Assembly: GCA_017543265.1 (NCBI GenBank)
Contig: JAFYGI010000041.1
Location: 1 to 64,000 of the forward strand
DNA from: Bacillota bacterium
GTDB lineage: Bacteria; Bacillota; Clostridia; Lachnospirales; CAG-274
DNA: 64,000 nucleotides
Direction: 5' to 3'
The notes beneath the pieces are model-generated. The model saw only the letters and a program-made list of their open reading frames with translations, was not told the DNA's origin and made no database searches. A program made the translations under genes and the position numbers. Of the stretch, positions 52,032 through 60,998 are shown piece by piece. Every line of letters begins with the position of its first letter. The stretch's first letter is position 1.

Positions 52032-53147
52032 GTGGAAAACAGCAAAAAATGGGCGCTGGTCTTTGCGGGAGGCGGCGGCAACGGTGCCTTTGAGATAGGC
52101 GCATGGCGTGCCATAGACGAGGCGGGCATATTTGACATAGGCGCGGTATCGGGCAGCTCGGTCGGGGCGCTTAATGCGGCGCTGTATGCCATAGGCGATC
52201 TTAAAACTGCACATGATATATGGGCAGACCTTACCCCCGGTGACATTATACCCGTAAAGCCGCATAAGATAATAAACAAATTTAAGGATATACACAAAAA
52301 AATAAGCGTATGCTCGACAGACGGACTGCGTAGGCTTATAGCAGGAAAGGGGCTTATTGAAAGGCTTCAAAAAAGCAATATCCCCTGCATAGCCTCATGC
52401 ACCTATGCGCCGCAGAATATGGCCGAATGTGCGGACATCATAATAAACGGCGAAAGGATGAGCTATTTTGACCTGCGCAGGCAAAGCAGGGAAAAAATAA
52501 CGGATATTTTGCTTGCAACCTCTGCCATACCCGGTGTATTCCCGCAGCAGAAAATAGACGGGAAATATTTTATGGACGGTGATTTCGGCGGACGCGGAGA
52601 CTGTATGCCCGTGATACCGCTGTATGATATGGGGTTCAGAAAATTTATCGTTATACATCTTGACCGATATAAGCCGATAAGGATGACGGACGATATAAAA
52701 AACGACGGGACGACTGAGTTTTTGCATATATATCCGCCGCGTGAACTTGACAGTACAAGCTCCATACTCAATTTTAACAATGCCTATATAAAAAGACGTA
52801 TCGAAATGGGCTACAGATGTACAAAAAAGATCCTTCGTGCCGGCAAAAGCGGGGTGCATACATTCAGGGAACCGCTTAAACAGCTGCTTGAAAACAAACG
52901 TGCCTTTAACGGTCTGAAACTTTTGCTGGATAAAGCCAATGTCCCGCTTAAAGTGACCGATGCCGAAAAATTCTGGCGCGTACTTGCCGAAAATAAAAGG
53001 TTCAAGCTTGAACAGCACCTTTTTACCCGCCATGCAAGACTGCTGGAAAAACGCGGAGACGGTAATTACAGGGTGGCATGGGGCAGCGAAAATGCGATCG
53101 AAAAGGCCTTTGATGTGATACTGCGTCTTGACCCGATAATGCTGTGA
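52032..53147 (+). CDS. Patatin-like phospholipase
   Basis: About 371 aa. Cytoplasmic lipid acyl hydrolase family: oxyanion loop VFAGGGGNGAFEIGAWRAID, nucleophile elbow AVSGSSVGALNAALY, catalytic Asp in FMDGDFGGRGDCMPV (DG motif). GTG 52032 follows AGGGGTGA; another in-frame GTG at 52023 lies within that site. The C-terminal third (about 270-371) is helical and Lys/Arg rich. No signal peptide. Substrate lipids unknown. A separate hypothetical gene follows by 25 bases. Confidence 0.9.
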   Translation: MENSKKWALVFAGGGGNGAFEIGAWRAIDEAGIFDIGAVSGSSVGALNAALYAIGDLKTAHDIWADLTPGDIIPVKPHKIINKFKDIHKKISVCSTDGLRRLIAGKGLIERLQKSNIPCIASCTYAPQNMAECADIIINGERMSYFDLRRQSREKITDILLATSAIPGVFPQQKIDGKYFMDGDFGGRGDCMPVIPLYDMGFRKFIVIHLDRYKPIRMTDDIKNDGTTEFLHIYPPRELDSTSSILNFNNAYIKRRIEMGYRCTKKILRAGKSGVHTFREPLKQLLENKRAFNGLKLLLDKANVPLKVTDAEKFWRVLAENKRFKLEQHLFTRHARLLEKRGDGNYRVAWGSENAIEKAFDVILRLDPIML

Positions 53148-53172
53148 TGTAACAACGGAGGTTTTATCCATA

Positions 53173-53868
53173 ATGGAAAAGAAATACGGGAAACCGATTG
53201 CACTATGCTGCCTAGGTCTATTGATCGGCTTGATAGTCATAGTTTTTTTTGTACGGCCCATTAATTTATCGGGTGATGAGTCAAGTTGGGATATAGAGTA
53301 TAAAGGTGTTAAATACAGAGGCGAGGCATTCTATTGCGCTGATGACGACAGGAAATTTATCGGGCATATCAAAAACGGTGCAGCTGTTTATACTGTCGGC
53401 AATGCCAAAGACCCTCGGTATATTTTGATACAGGGTGATGACAACAGCGGTTGTTTTATTGCCGACGGCACGAATGTTCCCACATCGGGAAAAGTTACGA
53501 AGGTGCTGATAGATCCCGGTATCCGTGAAGATAATTCAAGATATCTTTCGACTGATGAGGAACTGGATGTTATTTCCGAAATCGGCGGAATAAAGGGAAA
53601 AATCGAAAAATTTGAGATAGAAAATTACTATACAGACGGGAATTCATTTTATTATGTTTATGATGACAGCAATGTTTCAAGCTGCGATAATTACGGAGGA
53701 TATGTGGCTTATACAAATGGTAAATGGATATATTCCGCACCGTCGGAAAGAGATAAAATTGAATGGGTCGGTAATAACAGAGCGGTTATAAGCGGTGTGG
53801 TCATTGATGATGAAAAGCTGATAAGCAGGATGTGTGAAACGGCTTTGACAAAATATATTGAATATTAG
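53173..53868 (+). CDS. Membrane-anchored protein of unknown function
   Basis: 231 aa. One N-terminal helix (LCCLGLLIGLIVIVFFV) and a beta-rich outside domain with ESSWDIEYKGVKYRGEAFYC, NAKDPRYILIQGDDNSGCFI and YTNGKWIYSAPSERDKIEW. No family recognised; two Cys are far apart. Start ATG 53173 behind GGAGG. Base composition is more A/T-rich than the patatin gene before it, as for the orphan ORF at 26890. Confidence 0.6.
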   Translation: MEKKYGKPIALCCLGLLIGLIVIVFFVRPINLSGDESSWDIEYKGVKYRGEAFYCADDDRKFIGHIKNGAAVYTVGNAKDPRYILIQGDDNSGCFIADGTNVPTSGKVTKVLIDPGIREDNSRYLSTDEELDVISEIGGIKGKIEKFEIENYYTDGNSFYYVYDDSNVSSCDNYGGYVAYTNGKWIYSAPSERDKIEWVGNNRAVISGVVIDDEKLISRMCETALTKYIEY

Positions 53869-53893
53869 TATATTTGATTTTCTTTTGAGCGCA

Positions 53894-53917
53894 TAAAAAA
53901 ACGCCGCAAAGCGGCGA
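53894..53917 (-). terminator. Terminator of miaA
   Basis: On the minus strand CGCCGC-ttt-GCGGCG followed by a run of seven T, just beyond the miaA stop codon. The AAAATTTT on the other side may aid the convergent gene. Confidence 0.85.
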
Positions 53918-53922
53918 AAATT

Positions 53923-54846
53923 TTAAATACTGCCGCATATAAACTCTGCGGCCCGATTGGCATCAAATTTATCCATATCGACCCAGATAACATCGGGGCA
54001 TTGGTGTCTGAACCAGGTAAGCTGGCGTTTAGCGAAGTGGCGGGTATTTGCCTTTAGTGTATAAACAGCCTCGTCAAGGGTGCATTCGCCGTTGAAGTAG
54101 GGCACAAATTCCTTATAGCCTATCCCCTGCATTGAAACAAGTGCGGGGGAATATTTTTTTAGCAGATTTTCGACCTCCTGCAAAAGACCCTGTTCAAGCA
54201 TAATATCAATGCGTTTTTCTATACGGTCATAAAGGCGTTTTCTGTCCATATCAAGCACAAAAATTTTGGCGTTATATGCGGCCGTTCTTTGCTTTTCCTC
54301 GGCGTTATGCTCGGATATGGGGCGGCCGTTGAGTCTATAAAACTCGATAGCGCGTATCACCTTTTTTATATTGTTTTGGTGTATTTTATCGGCGGAGGCG
54401 GGATCGACAGTTCTTAACATATCATGAAGAGCCTCTGCGCCGTTTTTATCTGCAAAGGTCTGTAATTCGGCGCGGATATCGTTCTCGGCATCCTTTTGTT
54501 TGGCAAAGTCATTATCGTACAGCACGGCGTTTATGTAAAAGCCCGTGCCGCCTGCGATTATCGGCAGTTTGCCGCGGCTTTTTATATCGGTTATATAATT
54601 TTTTGCGTATTGCTGAAATACCGCAACATTAAATTCCTCGTCGGGGTACAGCTCGTCTATAAGATGATGGGGTACGCCTTGGGTCTCCTCGGGTGTGACC
54701 TTGGCTGTGCCTATGTCCATACCCTTGTATACCTGCATACTGTCGGCGGAAATTATCTCGCCGTTCAAAAGTTTTGCGGCCTCTACCGAAACGGCGGTCT
54801 TACCGCAGGCGGTAGGGCCTGTTATTATCAGCAATTCCGTATTCAT
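53923..54846 (-). CDS. miaA: tRNA dimethylallyltransferase
   Basis: 307 aa. Transfers a dimethylallyl group to A37 of tRNAs reading UNN codons. P-loop GPTACGKTAVSVEAAKLL, DSMQVYKGMDIGTAKVTP, GVPHHLIDE, GGTGFYINAVLYD and TRHFAKRQLTWFRHQ are conserved MiaA blocks. Start ATG 54846 with GGAGAG upstream. Lies downstream of nrdD, separated by the hairpin element. Confidence 0.96.
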   Translation of the reverse strand: MNTELLIITGPTACGKTAVSVEAAKLLNGEIISADSMQVYKGMDIGTAKVTPEETQGVPHHLIDELYPDEEFNVAVFQQYAKNYITDIKSRGKLPIIAGGTGFYINAVLYDNDFAKQKDAENDIRAELQTFADKNGAEALHDMLRTVDPASADKIHQNNIKKVIRAIEFYRLNGRPISEHNAEEKQRTAAYNAKIFVLDMDRKRLYDRIEKRIDIMLEQGLLQEVENLLKKYSPALVSMQGIGYKEFVPYFNGECTLDEAVYTLKANTRHFAKRQLTWFRHQCPDVIWVDMDKFDANRAAEFICGSI

Positions 54847-54921
54847 CGTTTTCTCTCCTTTTTTTACTTGGGGACTATGCGCCCCTACGCGGGGATGAGG
54901 CAGACACCCGAAAATATGCTT

Positions 54922-54946
54922 AAAAAAACCGCCCCGAAGAGCGGTT
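54922..54946 (-). terminator. Probable original nrdD terminator
   Basis: Minus-strand ACCGC-n8-GCGGT with a run of seven T. A 14-bp core of it (accgccccgaagag, 54928-54941) reappears at 55255-55268 next to the nrdD stop, on the far side of the hairpin element. Confidence 0.6.
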
Positions 54947-55268
54947 TCAGACTTTCATAAAAGTTTTTTTATACTGCGTTTCATAAATTATTTAAAGTAG
55001 TTGAATTTATTATATTAAGTAATTTTAGCGTCGCAGACTTAGTTTGAGTAGCTGAAGCTACTCAAATCCCGTAGGGATTGCGCGAGCTTTAGCTCGCAGC
55101 AACAAGCAGGACGAGCTTTGCCCGTCCGAGGAGCAAAACTTGATTTTGCTACAGATATTCGGGCAAGTGTATCTATGATGCGCGCAGCCCAAATGTAATT
55201 TGACGGAAAATGTCAATTTTCCGTCAAGGCTGTCGATTTCATCGACAGCCACAAACCGCCCCGAAGAG
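54942..55268. mobile_element. Hairpin-mosaic element (copy C) between 14-bp direct repeats
   Basis: The two copies of accgccccgaagag (54928-54941, 55255-55268) bracket about 313 bases of gene-free DNA. Perfect hairpins fill 55046-55250: GAGTAGCT-ga-AGCTACTC (55046), ATCCC-gta-GGGAT (55066), GCGAGC-ttta-GCTCGC (55082), GGACGAGC-ttt-GCCCGTCC (55109, one mismatch), AGCAAAA-n5-TTTTGCT (55132), TTGACGGAAAA-n6-TTTTCCGTCAA (55200) and GGCTGTCGAT-ttc-ATCGACAGCC (55228). Linker and loop words are shared with copy A. The direct repeat looks like target duplication or a duplicated terminator arm. No protein is encoded. 54942-55045 shows no structure. Confidence 0.65.
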
Positions 55269-55279
55269 AGGTTTTTATC

Positions 55280-57637
55280 CTATAAACTGTGCTTTACTCT
55301 GTCGCGGACCTCGGCAAGCTTTGCATCATTGAATTTATCAAGTGTACCAACAAGGTAGCCCGTAATTCTTCTGATACGCTCAACGCCGCCTTCCTCGGCA
55401 ACATTTCTGCCGCACTTGGGGCAAACATCATTAATGATGCCCGTATACCCGCATACGGGGTCACGATCGACGGGATGGTTTACCGAGCCGTAGCCGATGC
55501 CCTTTTCCTTCATATAGCGGATAACACGCTCAAATGCCGCAACATTTTTCACCGTATCGCCGTCAAGCTCCACATAGGAGATATGTCCTGCGTTTGTAAG
55601 TGCGTGATAGGGTGCTTCAAGGTCTATCTTTTCGGCAGCGCTTATTCGGTAGTAAACGGGTACATGGAAGCTGTTTGTGTAGTATTCCCTGTCCGTAACG
55701 CCCTCTATAATGCCAAAGCGCTTTTTATCCATCTTTACAAAACGTCCCGAAAGACCCTCTGCGGGTGTGGCAAGCAGCGAGAAATTAAGCTTTCTTGTTG
55801 CAGCCTCCTCGTCCATGCGGTCGCGCATATGACGGATTATCTCATAGCCCAAAGCGGCGGAGCGCTTGCTTTCGCCGTGATGCTTGCCCGTAAGTGCCTT
55901 TAAGCATTCGGCAAGACCGATAAAGCCGACACTTAATGTACCGTGGCGAAGTACCTTTTCAAGCGTATCCTCCTCGCCGAGCTTGTCGCTGTCTATCCAT
56001 ACGCCCTGTCCCATAAGGAAGGGGAAGTTTTTCACCTTTTTGCTGCACTGTATCTGATAACGCTCCAGAAGCTGGTCAACACAAAGGTCTATTTTGTCGT
56101 CAAGCAGACGGAAGAAGGTATCTATATCACCCTTTGCAAGTATGCCAAGGCGCGGAAGATTGATGGATGTAAAGCTTAAATTGCCGCGTCCGTAGGTTAT
56201 TTCGTGCGTGGGGTCGTAGGTGTTGCCGATAACTCTTGTACGGCAGCCCATATAGCTTATTTCGGTCTCGGGATGACCCTCTTTGTAATACTGTAAGTTG
56301 TAGGGCGCATCCTGGAACGAGAAGTTCGGGAAAAGCCTTTTTGCGCTTACCTTGCAGGCAAGCTTGAACAGATCGTAGTTGGGCTCGTCCGTGTTGAAGT
56401 TTATGCCTTCCTTTACCCTGAAAATGTGTATCGGGAAAATTGGTGTCTCACCGTTGCCGAGACCTGCGTTAAGTGCAAGCAGCACGTTTTTGATGACCAT
56501 TCTGCCCTCTGCGCTGGTGTCTGTGCCGTAGTTGATGGATGAAAACGGTGTCTGCGCACCTGCGCGTGAATTCATGGTGTTAAGGTTGTGTATAAGGGAC
56601 TCCATAGCCTGATATGTGGCCTTGTCCGTTTCCTTGAGTGCGTTTTTGTATGAATTTTTCTGTGCCTTTTCGATATAGTTGCCGTTTATGCCCGCTTCAA
56701 GCAAAAGCTGCTTTTCGGCTGCCATATAGTCCTCATAATCGGCTATTCTCAATACCTTGCCCTGTGATTCGAGCTTTTCGTAAATACCGTCGATAAGCTC
56801 GTCGGAATTTTCGATATCGCAAAGTATCTCAAGGTCACGCGCCATAAGGTTTTTATAGCGCTTGATAAAGGATTTTCTTACGCCAAGGCCGAGGGCATAG
56901 TCGAAGTTGGGTATGCTCTGGCCGCCGTGCTGGTCGTTCTGATTGGACTGTATAGCTATGCAGGCAAGCGCAGAGTAGCTTGAAATATCGTTGGGCTCCC
57001 TTAAAATGCCGTGGCCTGTGTTAAAGCCGTGGTCAAACAGCTTTATAAGGTCTATCTGCGTACAGGTGGTCGTCATGGTAAGAAAGTCCAGGTCGTGGAT
57101 GTGGATGTCGCCGTTTTTGTGTGCCTCGCTGTGCTCGGGCTTTAAAACATACATCTGGTAGAACTGCTTTGCACCCTCGCTGCCGTATTTAAGCATGGTG
57201 CCCATGGCGGTATCGCCGTTTACGTTTGCATTTTCACGCTTTAAATTGCTGTCCTTTGCCTCGCTGAAGGTTATATCCTTGTATATCTGCATAAGGCGCG
57301 TGTTTTTTTCGCGTATGCGGTTTCTTTCCGCACGGTAGATGATAAAATTCTTTGCGACCTTGTAATGATGGCGGTTTATAAGTTCCTCCTCAACAAGATC
57401 CTGTATCTGCTCAACGGTGGGGCTGGTGTGTATTTTTTCTATAGCGGCCTGCATTACGGAATCAGCAATATCAAGGCAGTAGCTTTCCGACTTGTACTCG
57501 CCGCTTGCGTCAAATGCCTTTCTTACCGCGTCCGAAATTTTAACTTTATTGAAAATAGCATGACGGCCGTCACGCTTTATTATCTCTTTTATCTGTATCT
57601 GGTGTATTGGCTGTGTTTCCTGTAATGCCGTGTTCAT
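55280..57637 (-). CDS. nrdD: Anaerobic ribonucleoside-triphosphate reductase (class III)
   Basis: 785 aa. Glycyl-radical enzyme making dNTPs without oxygen. N-terminal ATP-cone (KRDGRHAIFNKVKISDAVRK, to about residue 95), ten-stranded barrel with MTTTCTQIDLIKLFDHGFNT and GGQSIPNFDYALGLG, Cys-rich zinc site VCGYTGIINDVCPKCGRN, and the glycyl radical loop RRITGYLVGTLDKFNDAKLA near the end. The activase gene nrdG usually follows but here the hairpin element and miaA do. Two NrdR-like boxes lie upstream. Confidence 0.97.
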   Translation of the reverse strand: MNTALQETQPIHQIQIKEIIKRDGRHAIFNKVKISDAVRKAFDASGEYKSESYCLDIADSVMQAAIEKIHTSPTVEQIQDLVEEELINRHHYKVAKNFIIYRAERNRIREKNTRLMQIYKDITFSEAKDSNLKRENANVNGDTAMGTMLKYGSEGAKQFYQMYVLKPEHSEAHKNGDIHIHDLDFLTMTTTCTQIDLIKLFDHGFNTGHGILREPNDISSYSALACIAIQSNQNDQHGGQSIPNFDYALGLGVRKSFIKRYKNLMARDLEILCDIENSDELIDGIYEKLESQGKVLRIADYEDYMAAEKQLLLEAGINGNYIEKAQKNSYKNALKETDKATYQAMESLIHNLNTMNSRAGAQTPFSSINYGTDTSAEGRMVIKNVLLALNAGLGNGETPIFPIHIFRVKEGINFNTDEPNYDLFKLACKVSAKRLFPNFSFQDAPYNLQYYKEGHPETEISYMGCRTRVIGNTYDPTHEITYGRGNLSFTSINLPRLGILAKGDIDTFFRLLDDKIDLCVDQLLERYQIQCSKKVKNFPFLMGQGVWIDSDKLGEEDTLEKVLRHGTLSVGFIGLAECLKALTGKHHGESKRSAALGYEIIRHMRDRMDEEAATRKLNFSLLATPAEGLSGRFVKMDKKRFGIIEGVTDREYYTNSFHVPVYYRISAAEKIDLEAPYHALTNAGHISYVELDGDTVKNVAAFERVIRYMKEKGIGYGSVNHPVDRDPVCGYTGIINDVCPKCGRNVAEEGGVERIRRITGYLVGTLDKFNDAKLAEVRDRVKHSL

Positions 57638-57684
57638 GATGCCCTCCGTAAAATTTTAAAAGTGTGTAAATTAGTGGTATATAT

Positions 57685-57726
57685 ACTAAATATAGTACAT
57701 TTTTTAATGATTATACTATATTTAGT
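57685..57726 (-). promoter_or_regulatory. Pair of NrdR-type boxes upstream of nrdD
   Basis: ACTAAATATAGT (57685-57696) and ACTATATTTAGT (57715-57726) are reverse complements of one another and close to the NrdR-box core ACTATATATAGT. Their centres are exactly 30 bases apart (three helical turns), as NrdR box pairs are. NrdR would repress nrdD when dATP/ATP status is high. The nrdR gene itself is not in the window. Confidence 0.75.
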
Positions 57727-57825
57727 TGTGTTTGTAAAGAGTAAACTATAAATTTTTTTTATATTTTATGTGAATTTTTTGCAAATAACAAAAAGAGGAC
57801 CGCGCAATGTCGGTCCTCACGGCTG

Positions 57826-58119
57826 TCAAACGGCGTTATGCGTAAAGCTGACTATCTTGCAAAGGGGTATCTCGGTAACGGAACCGAGAATATTGCCGCA
57901 GCTTTTTCTGCTGCCGCCAAAGTAACCGCCGCTGCAATTGCTGCCCAACGGACAGGTAGGTGCCTGACCGAAGCAGGTTATAAGCTTTATGCTGTCCTCA
58001 CTTACCGCCGCAAGCACGCCCGTAAATCCGTTGCCCGACAAACCGCCGCTGGCAGTAAATACGGTAACGGTCTCGCCGATATGACGGCAAAGGCTGTCAA
58101 CTATATTACCTGTATACAT
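57826..58119 (-). CDS. Small conserved-type protein with Sm/SH3-like barrel
   Basis: 97 aa from ATG 58119, which has AAAGGAG eight bases upstream; the frame extends 38 codons further without support. The first half, IVDSLCRHIGETVTVFTASG then GFTGVLAAVSEDSIKLIT, has the strand-turn-strand rhythm of small Sm-like or SH3-like barrels. The second half is Cys/Gly-rich (APTCPLGSNCSGGYFGGSRK) and then closes with strands (GSVTEIPLCKIVSFTHNAV). No named family recalled with confidence; spore-coat or envelope roles are possible for such proteins in Clostridia (inference). Confidence 0.6.
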   Translation of the reverse strand: MYTGNIVDSLCRHIGETVTVFTASGGLSGNGFTGVLAAVSEDSIKLITCFGQAPTCPLGSNCSGGYFGGSRKSCGNILGSVTEIPLCKIVSFTHNAV

Positions 58120-58295
58120 GGGATCAGCTCCTTTCTGAAAAGTGTGGGTTTTATCTCCCGTTAACATACTATGGCATCGCATAAAAAAGTGTGACGGCCA
58201 AAATATGCGCCGCCGATGCTTCACTTTTGACAAAAATGCCCAAATTACAGGCGTTTATCGGCAAAATTTTTTCTATCAAAAAAAAGAATGACCTA

Positions 58296-58324
58296 TTGAA
58301 AATGGCCGAAAAAACGTGTATTAT
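58296..58324 (+). promoter_or_regulatory. Candidate promoter of the mre operon
   Basis: TTGAAA (58296-58301), 17 bases, TATTAT (58319-58324). It leaves a 5' leader of about 165 bases before mreB (58332-58496) in which I see no clear riboswitch; a short CCGCGC-type pairing (about 58337-58362) is present. The rest of 58120-58295 is empty. Confidence 0.5.
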
Positions 58325-58496
58325 ATAACGTGAACCGATTTCGCCCGCGCAAAGAAGGCGCGGTTTATAATAATTTTAAAAAAATCAGGACAAAATAAAG
58401 ATTATTCGTTACATGGGATCTTTGAAGACTGTCGTTTTGCCGATATTGTCGTTATTTCAGGGCTTCCCGTAAATTATAATTCCGGAGGAAATATAA

Positions 58497-59531
58497 ATGT
58501 TCACAAAAGATATGGGTATAGATCTCGGCACGGCCAATACTCTTGTTTATGTAAAGGGAAAGGGCATAGAGGTAAACGAGCCGTCCGTGGTTGCAATAAA
58601 CAACATAACCAGAGAGGTGCTTGCCGTCGGGGACGAGGCAAAGGAAATGATAGGCCGCACACCCGGCAACATAGTTGCCATAAGGCCTATGAAGGACGGC
58701 GTTATCGCGGATTTTGAGGTAACGCAGGCTATGCTTAAATACTTTATCTCAAAAACCTACAGCCGCACCTTTTTCAGCCCCAGACCGCGCATCATAATCT
58801 GCGTGCCCTCCGGCGTTACGGAGGTCGAAAAGCGTGCCGTTATAGAGTCTGCGATAGCTGCGGGCGCAAAGGAAAAAAATGTTTATCTTATCGAGGAGCC
58901 CATGGCGGCCGCAATAGGTGCAAAGCTCCCCGTGGAGGAGCCTACGGGCAGTATGGTGGTCGATATAGGCGGAGGCACCAGCGAGGTGGCCGTTATCTCG
59001 CTCGGCGGCATAGTGACGAGCCAATCGGTGCGCATTGCGGGCGATGCCTTTGACATGGCCATAGTAAACCATATCAAAAAGGAATTCAACCTTTCCATCG
59101 GCGAGAGGAGCGCGGAGGATATCAAGCTTAAAATAGGCTGTGCTTATCTCGGCAAAAACGACAAGGAAAAGGATATGGAAATAAGGGGACGTGACCTTAT
59201 AACGGGTCTGCCAAAGACCGTGATAATTAACTCGCGTCTGGTGCTCGAGGCACTTACCGAGCCTGTCAATGCCATTGTGGATGCCATAAAGTCGTCCCTT
59301 GAAAAGACTCCGCCGGAGCTTGCATCCGATATAATGGAGGCGGGTATTTTCCTTACGGGCGGCGGTGCGCTGCTGCGCGGATTGGATGTACTGGTGGCCA
59401 AGGAGACGGGTATGCCCGTGCATATAGCACCCGAGCCGCTCAATTGCGTTGCGGAGGGCACGGGCGCGGCGCTGGAGCAGATAGACAGCCTGCGCAATGT
59501 GCTGTATTCGTCGCAAAGGCTGCGTATATGA
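58497..59531 (+). CDS. mreB: Rod shape-determining actin homologue
   Basis: 344 aa. ATP-binding cytoskeletal filament that guides the elongasome. Phosphate-1 motif [37 protein letters not shown], connect/phosphate-2 [17 protein letters not shown], adenosine motif [14 protein letters not shown]-terminal membrane-binding stretch is short. RBS CGGAGGA. First of mreB-mreC-mreD-mrdA. Confidence 0.97.
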   Translation: MFTKDMGIDLGTANTLVYVKGKGIEVNEPSVVAINNITREVLAVGDEAKEMIGRTPGNIVAIRPMKDGVIADFEVTQAMLKYFISKTYSRTFFSPRPRIIICVPSGVTEVEKRAVIESAIAAGAKEKNVYLIEEPMAAAIGAKLPVEEPTGSMVVDIGGGTSEVAVISLGGIVTSQSVRIAGDAFDMAIVNHIKKEFNLSIGERSAEDIKLKIGCAYLGKNDKEKDMEIRGRDLITGLPKTVIINSRLVLEALTEPVNAIVDAIKSSLEKTPPELASDIMEAGIFLTGGGALLRGLDVLVAKETGMPVHIAPEPLNCVAEGTGAALEQIDSLRNVLYSSQRLRI

Positions 59532-59556
59532 CAAGTTTTATAAGAGGTAGAATAAA

Positions 59557-60408
59557 TTGAAGCGTTTTAACGAAAATAAAAAGACGCTGGGCGTGCTGGT
59601 CATTATTTTTTGTGTTGCCGCCGCCCTGCTTACGGTGGACCGCGCAAAGCCGACGTTTATAGAAAACACCTTCGGCTTTATTATCGTGCCGCTGCAAAAA
59701 TTCAATACAAGCGCTGCCGACTGGTTTGAGGACAAGGCAAATTATTTTAAGGATATAGACAGACTTAAACAGGAAAACAGCGAGCTTAAGGAACAGATAT
59801 TGCTCCAGAACGCCAAATTAAGCCAGATGGAGTATATAAAAAACGAAAACGACAAGCTTACATCGCTTTTGCAGATGGACAATAAATATACCGATTTTTC
59901 GACCGTGGGTGCAAAGATAATCGCCAAGGACCCCGGCAACTGGTATAATAACTTTATAATCGACAAGGGCAGTGAGGACGGGCTTAAAAAGGATATGGCC
60001 GTGCTTTCGGGCGAGGGTCTTGTCGGCAGGATAAAGGAGTGCGGCAGCCATTATTCAAAGGTCGTTGCCATAATAGACGACTCGAATGCGATAAGCGGCC
60101 AGAGCGTCCGCACCGAGGACATAGGCTATGTTACGGGCGACCTTTCCGATATGGGCAGCTGCAGGATGGAATATATCAACTATGATGCGGAGATAATCGA
60201 GGGCGACGAGATAGTTACCTCAAATCTCAGCACCATTTTCCCGCCGGGGCTTAAGATCGGCTATGTCAGGAGCGTGCAGACCAACAACGACGGCCTTACC
60301 AAATATGCCAAGATAGAACCCGCCGCCGATTTTCAGCACATGGAGAACGTGCTGGTCGTAAACGAGGATCTCGGGCTCGATCCCGAAACGGAGGCTGCGC
60401 GTCAATAG
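59557..60408 (+). CDS. mreC: Rod shape-determining protein MreC
   Basis: 283 aa. N-terminal membrane helix (TLGVLVIIFCVAAALLTVD), coiled coil (about 65-110; KDIDRLKQENSELKEQILLQ) and the two-barrel extracytoplasmic domain (AKDPGNWYNNFIIDKGSEDG, EIVTSNLSTIFPPGLKIGYV). Links MreB to the peptidoglycan synthases. Start is TTG 59557 behind AGAGGTAG. Confidence 0.94.
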   Translation: MKRFNENKKTLGVLVIIFCVAAALLTVDRAKPTFIENTFGFIIVPLQKFNTSAADWFEDKANYFKDIDRLKQENSELKEQILLQNAKLSQMEYIKNENDKLTSLLQMDNKYTDFSTVGAKIIAKDPGNWYNNFIIDKGSEDGLKKDMAVLSGEGLVGRIKECGSHYSKVVAIIDDSNAISGQSVRTEDIGYVTGDLSDMGSCRMEYINYDAEIIEGDEIVTSNLSTIFPPGLKIGYVRSVQTNNDGLTKYAKIEPAADFQHMENVLVVNEDLGLDPETEAARQ

Positions 60409-60451
60409 GTACAGGTCTTTGCTTTGATACAGTAATCCGGAGATAAAAATT

Positions 60452-60964
60452 ATGAGATATATTCTTTACTTTTTTTCGCTTATCATAAATCTTGTGCTGC
60501 AGTCCACCGTGTTTGAGCATATCACCCTTGCGGGCATAAAGCCAAACCTTATATTGGTCGCGGTGGTTTCCGTGGCCTGTCTGCGCGATGAGCGCGAGGG
60601 CTCGATATACGGCTTTTTTGCGGGACTTTTTCAGGACTGCGCATTTTCGACTTACATAGGCAGCTATGTCTTTTTATATACCTTTATGGGCTATTTCTGC
60701 GGTCTTCTTTTAAAAAGCTTTTACCGCGAGAATTTTATCCTGCCCATGGGTATCGCCGCTGCCGCGACGTTTTTGTTTAACTTTGCTTACTATATTATAA
60801 ACGTGCTTTTAAGCGGCTATACAAATGCCATGTACTTTATCGGCAGGATCATCCTGCCCGAGACCGTGTACAATGCGCTTTTGATGATAGTGATATACAA
60901 TTTGTATATGCACATAAACAAATACCTTGAAGAAAGCGAAAAATACAAACGCAAGGTATTTTGA
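60452..60964 (+). CDS. mreD: Rod shape-determining protein MreD
   Basis: 170 aa, five to six membrane helices, short loops. KPNLILVAVVSVACLRDERE and GSIYGFFAGLFQDCAF are the family blocks. Partner of MreC in the elongasome. 43 bases after mreC. Confidence 0.92.
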   Translation: MRYILYFFSLIINLVLQSTVFEHITLAGIKPNLILVAVVSVACLRDEREGSIYGFFAGLFQDCAFSTYIGSYVFLYTFMGYFCGLLLKSFYRENFILPMGIAAAATFLFNFAYYIINVLLSGYTNAMYFIGRIILPETVYNALLMIVIYNLYMHINKYLEESEKYKRKVF

Positions 60965-60998
60965 TTGACGCGGTAAATCTATCTGAACGGGGATCTAT

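Noticed and set aside
55046-55250. Possible CRISPR array
   Set aside because: Hairpins differ in sequence and spacing; there is no constant repeat with unique spacers and no cas gene nearby.
58749-59534. 261-aa minus-strand frame opposite mreB
   Set aside because: Shadow of mreB; no RBS and His/Arg/Tyr-rich antisense composition.
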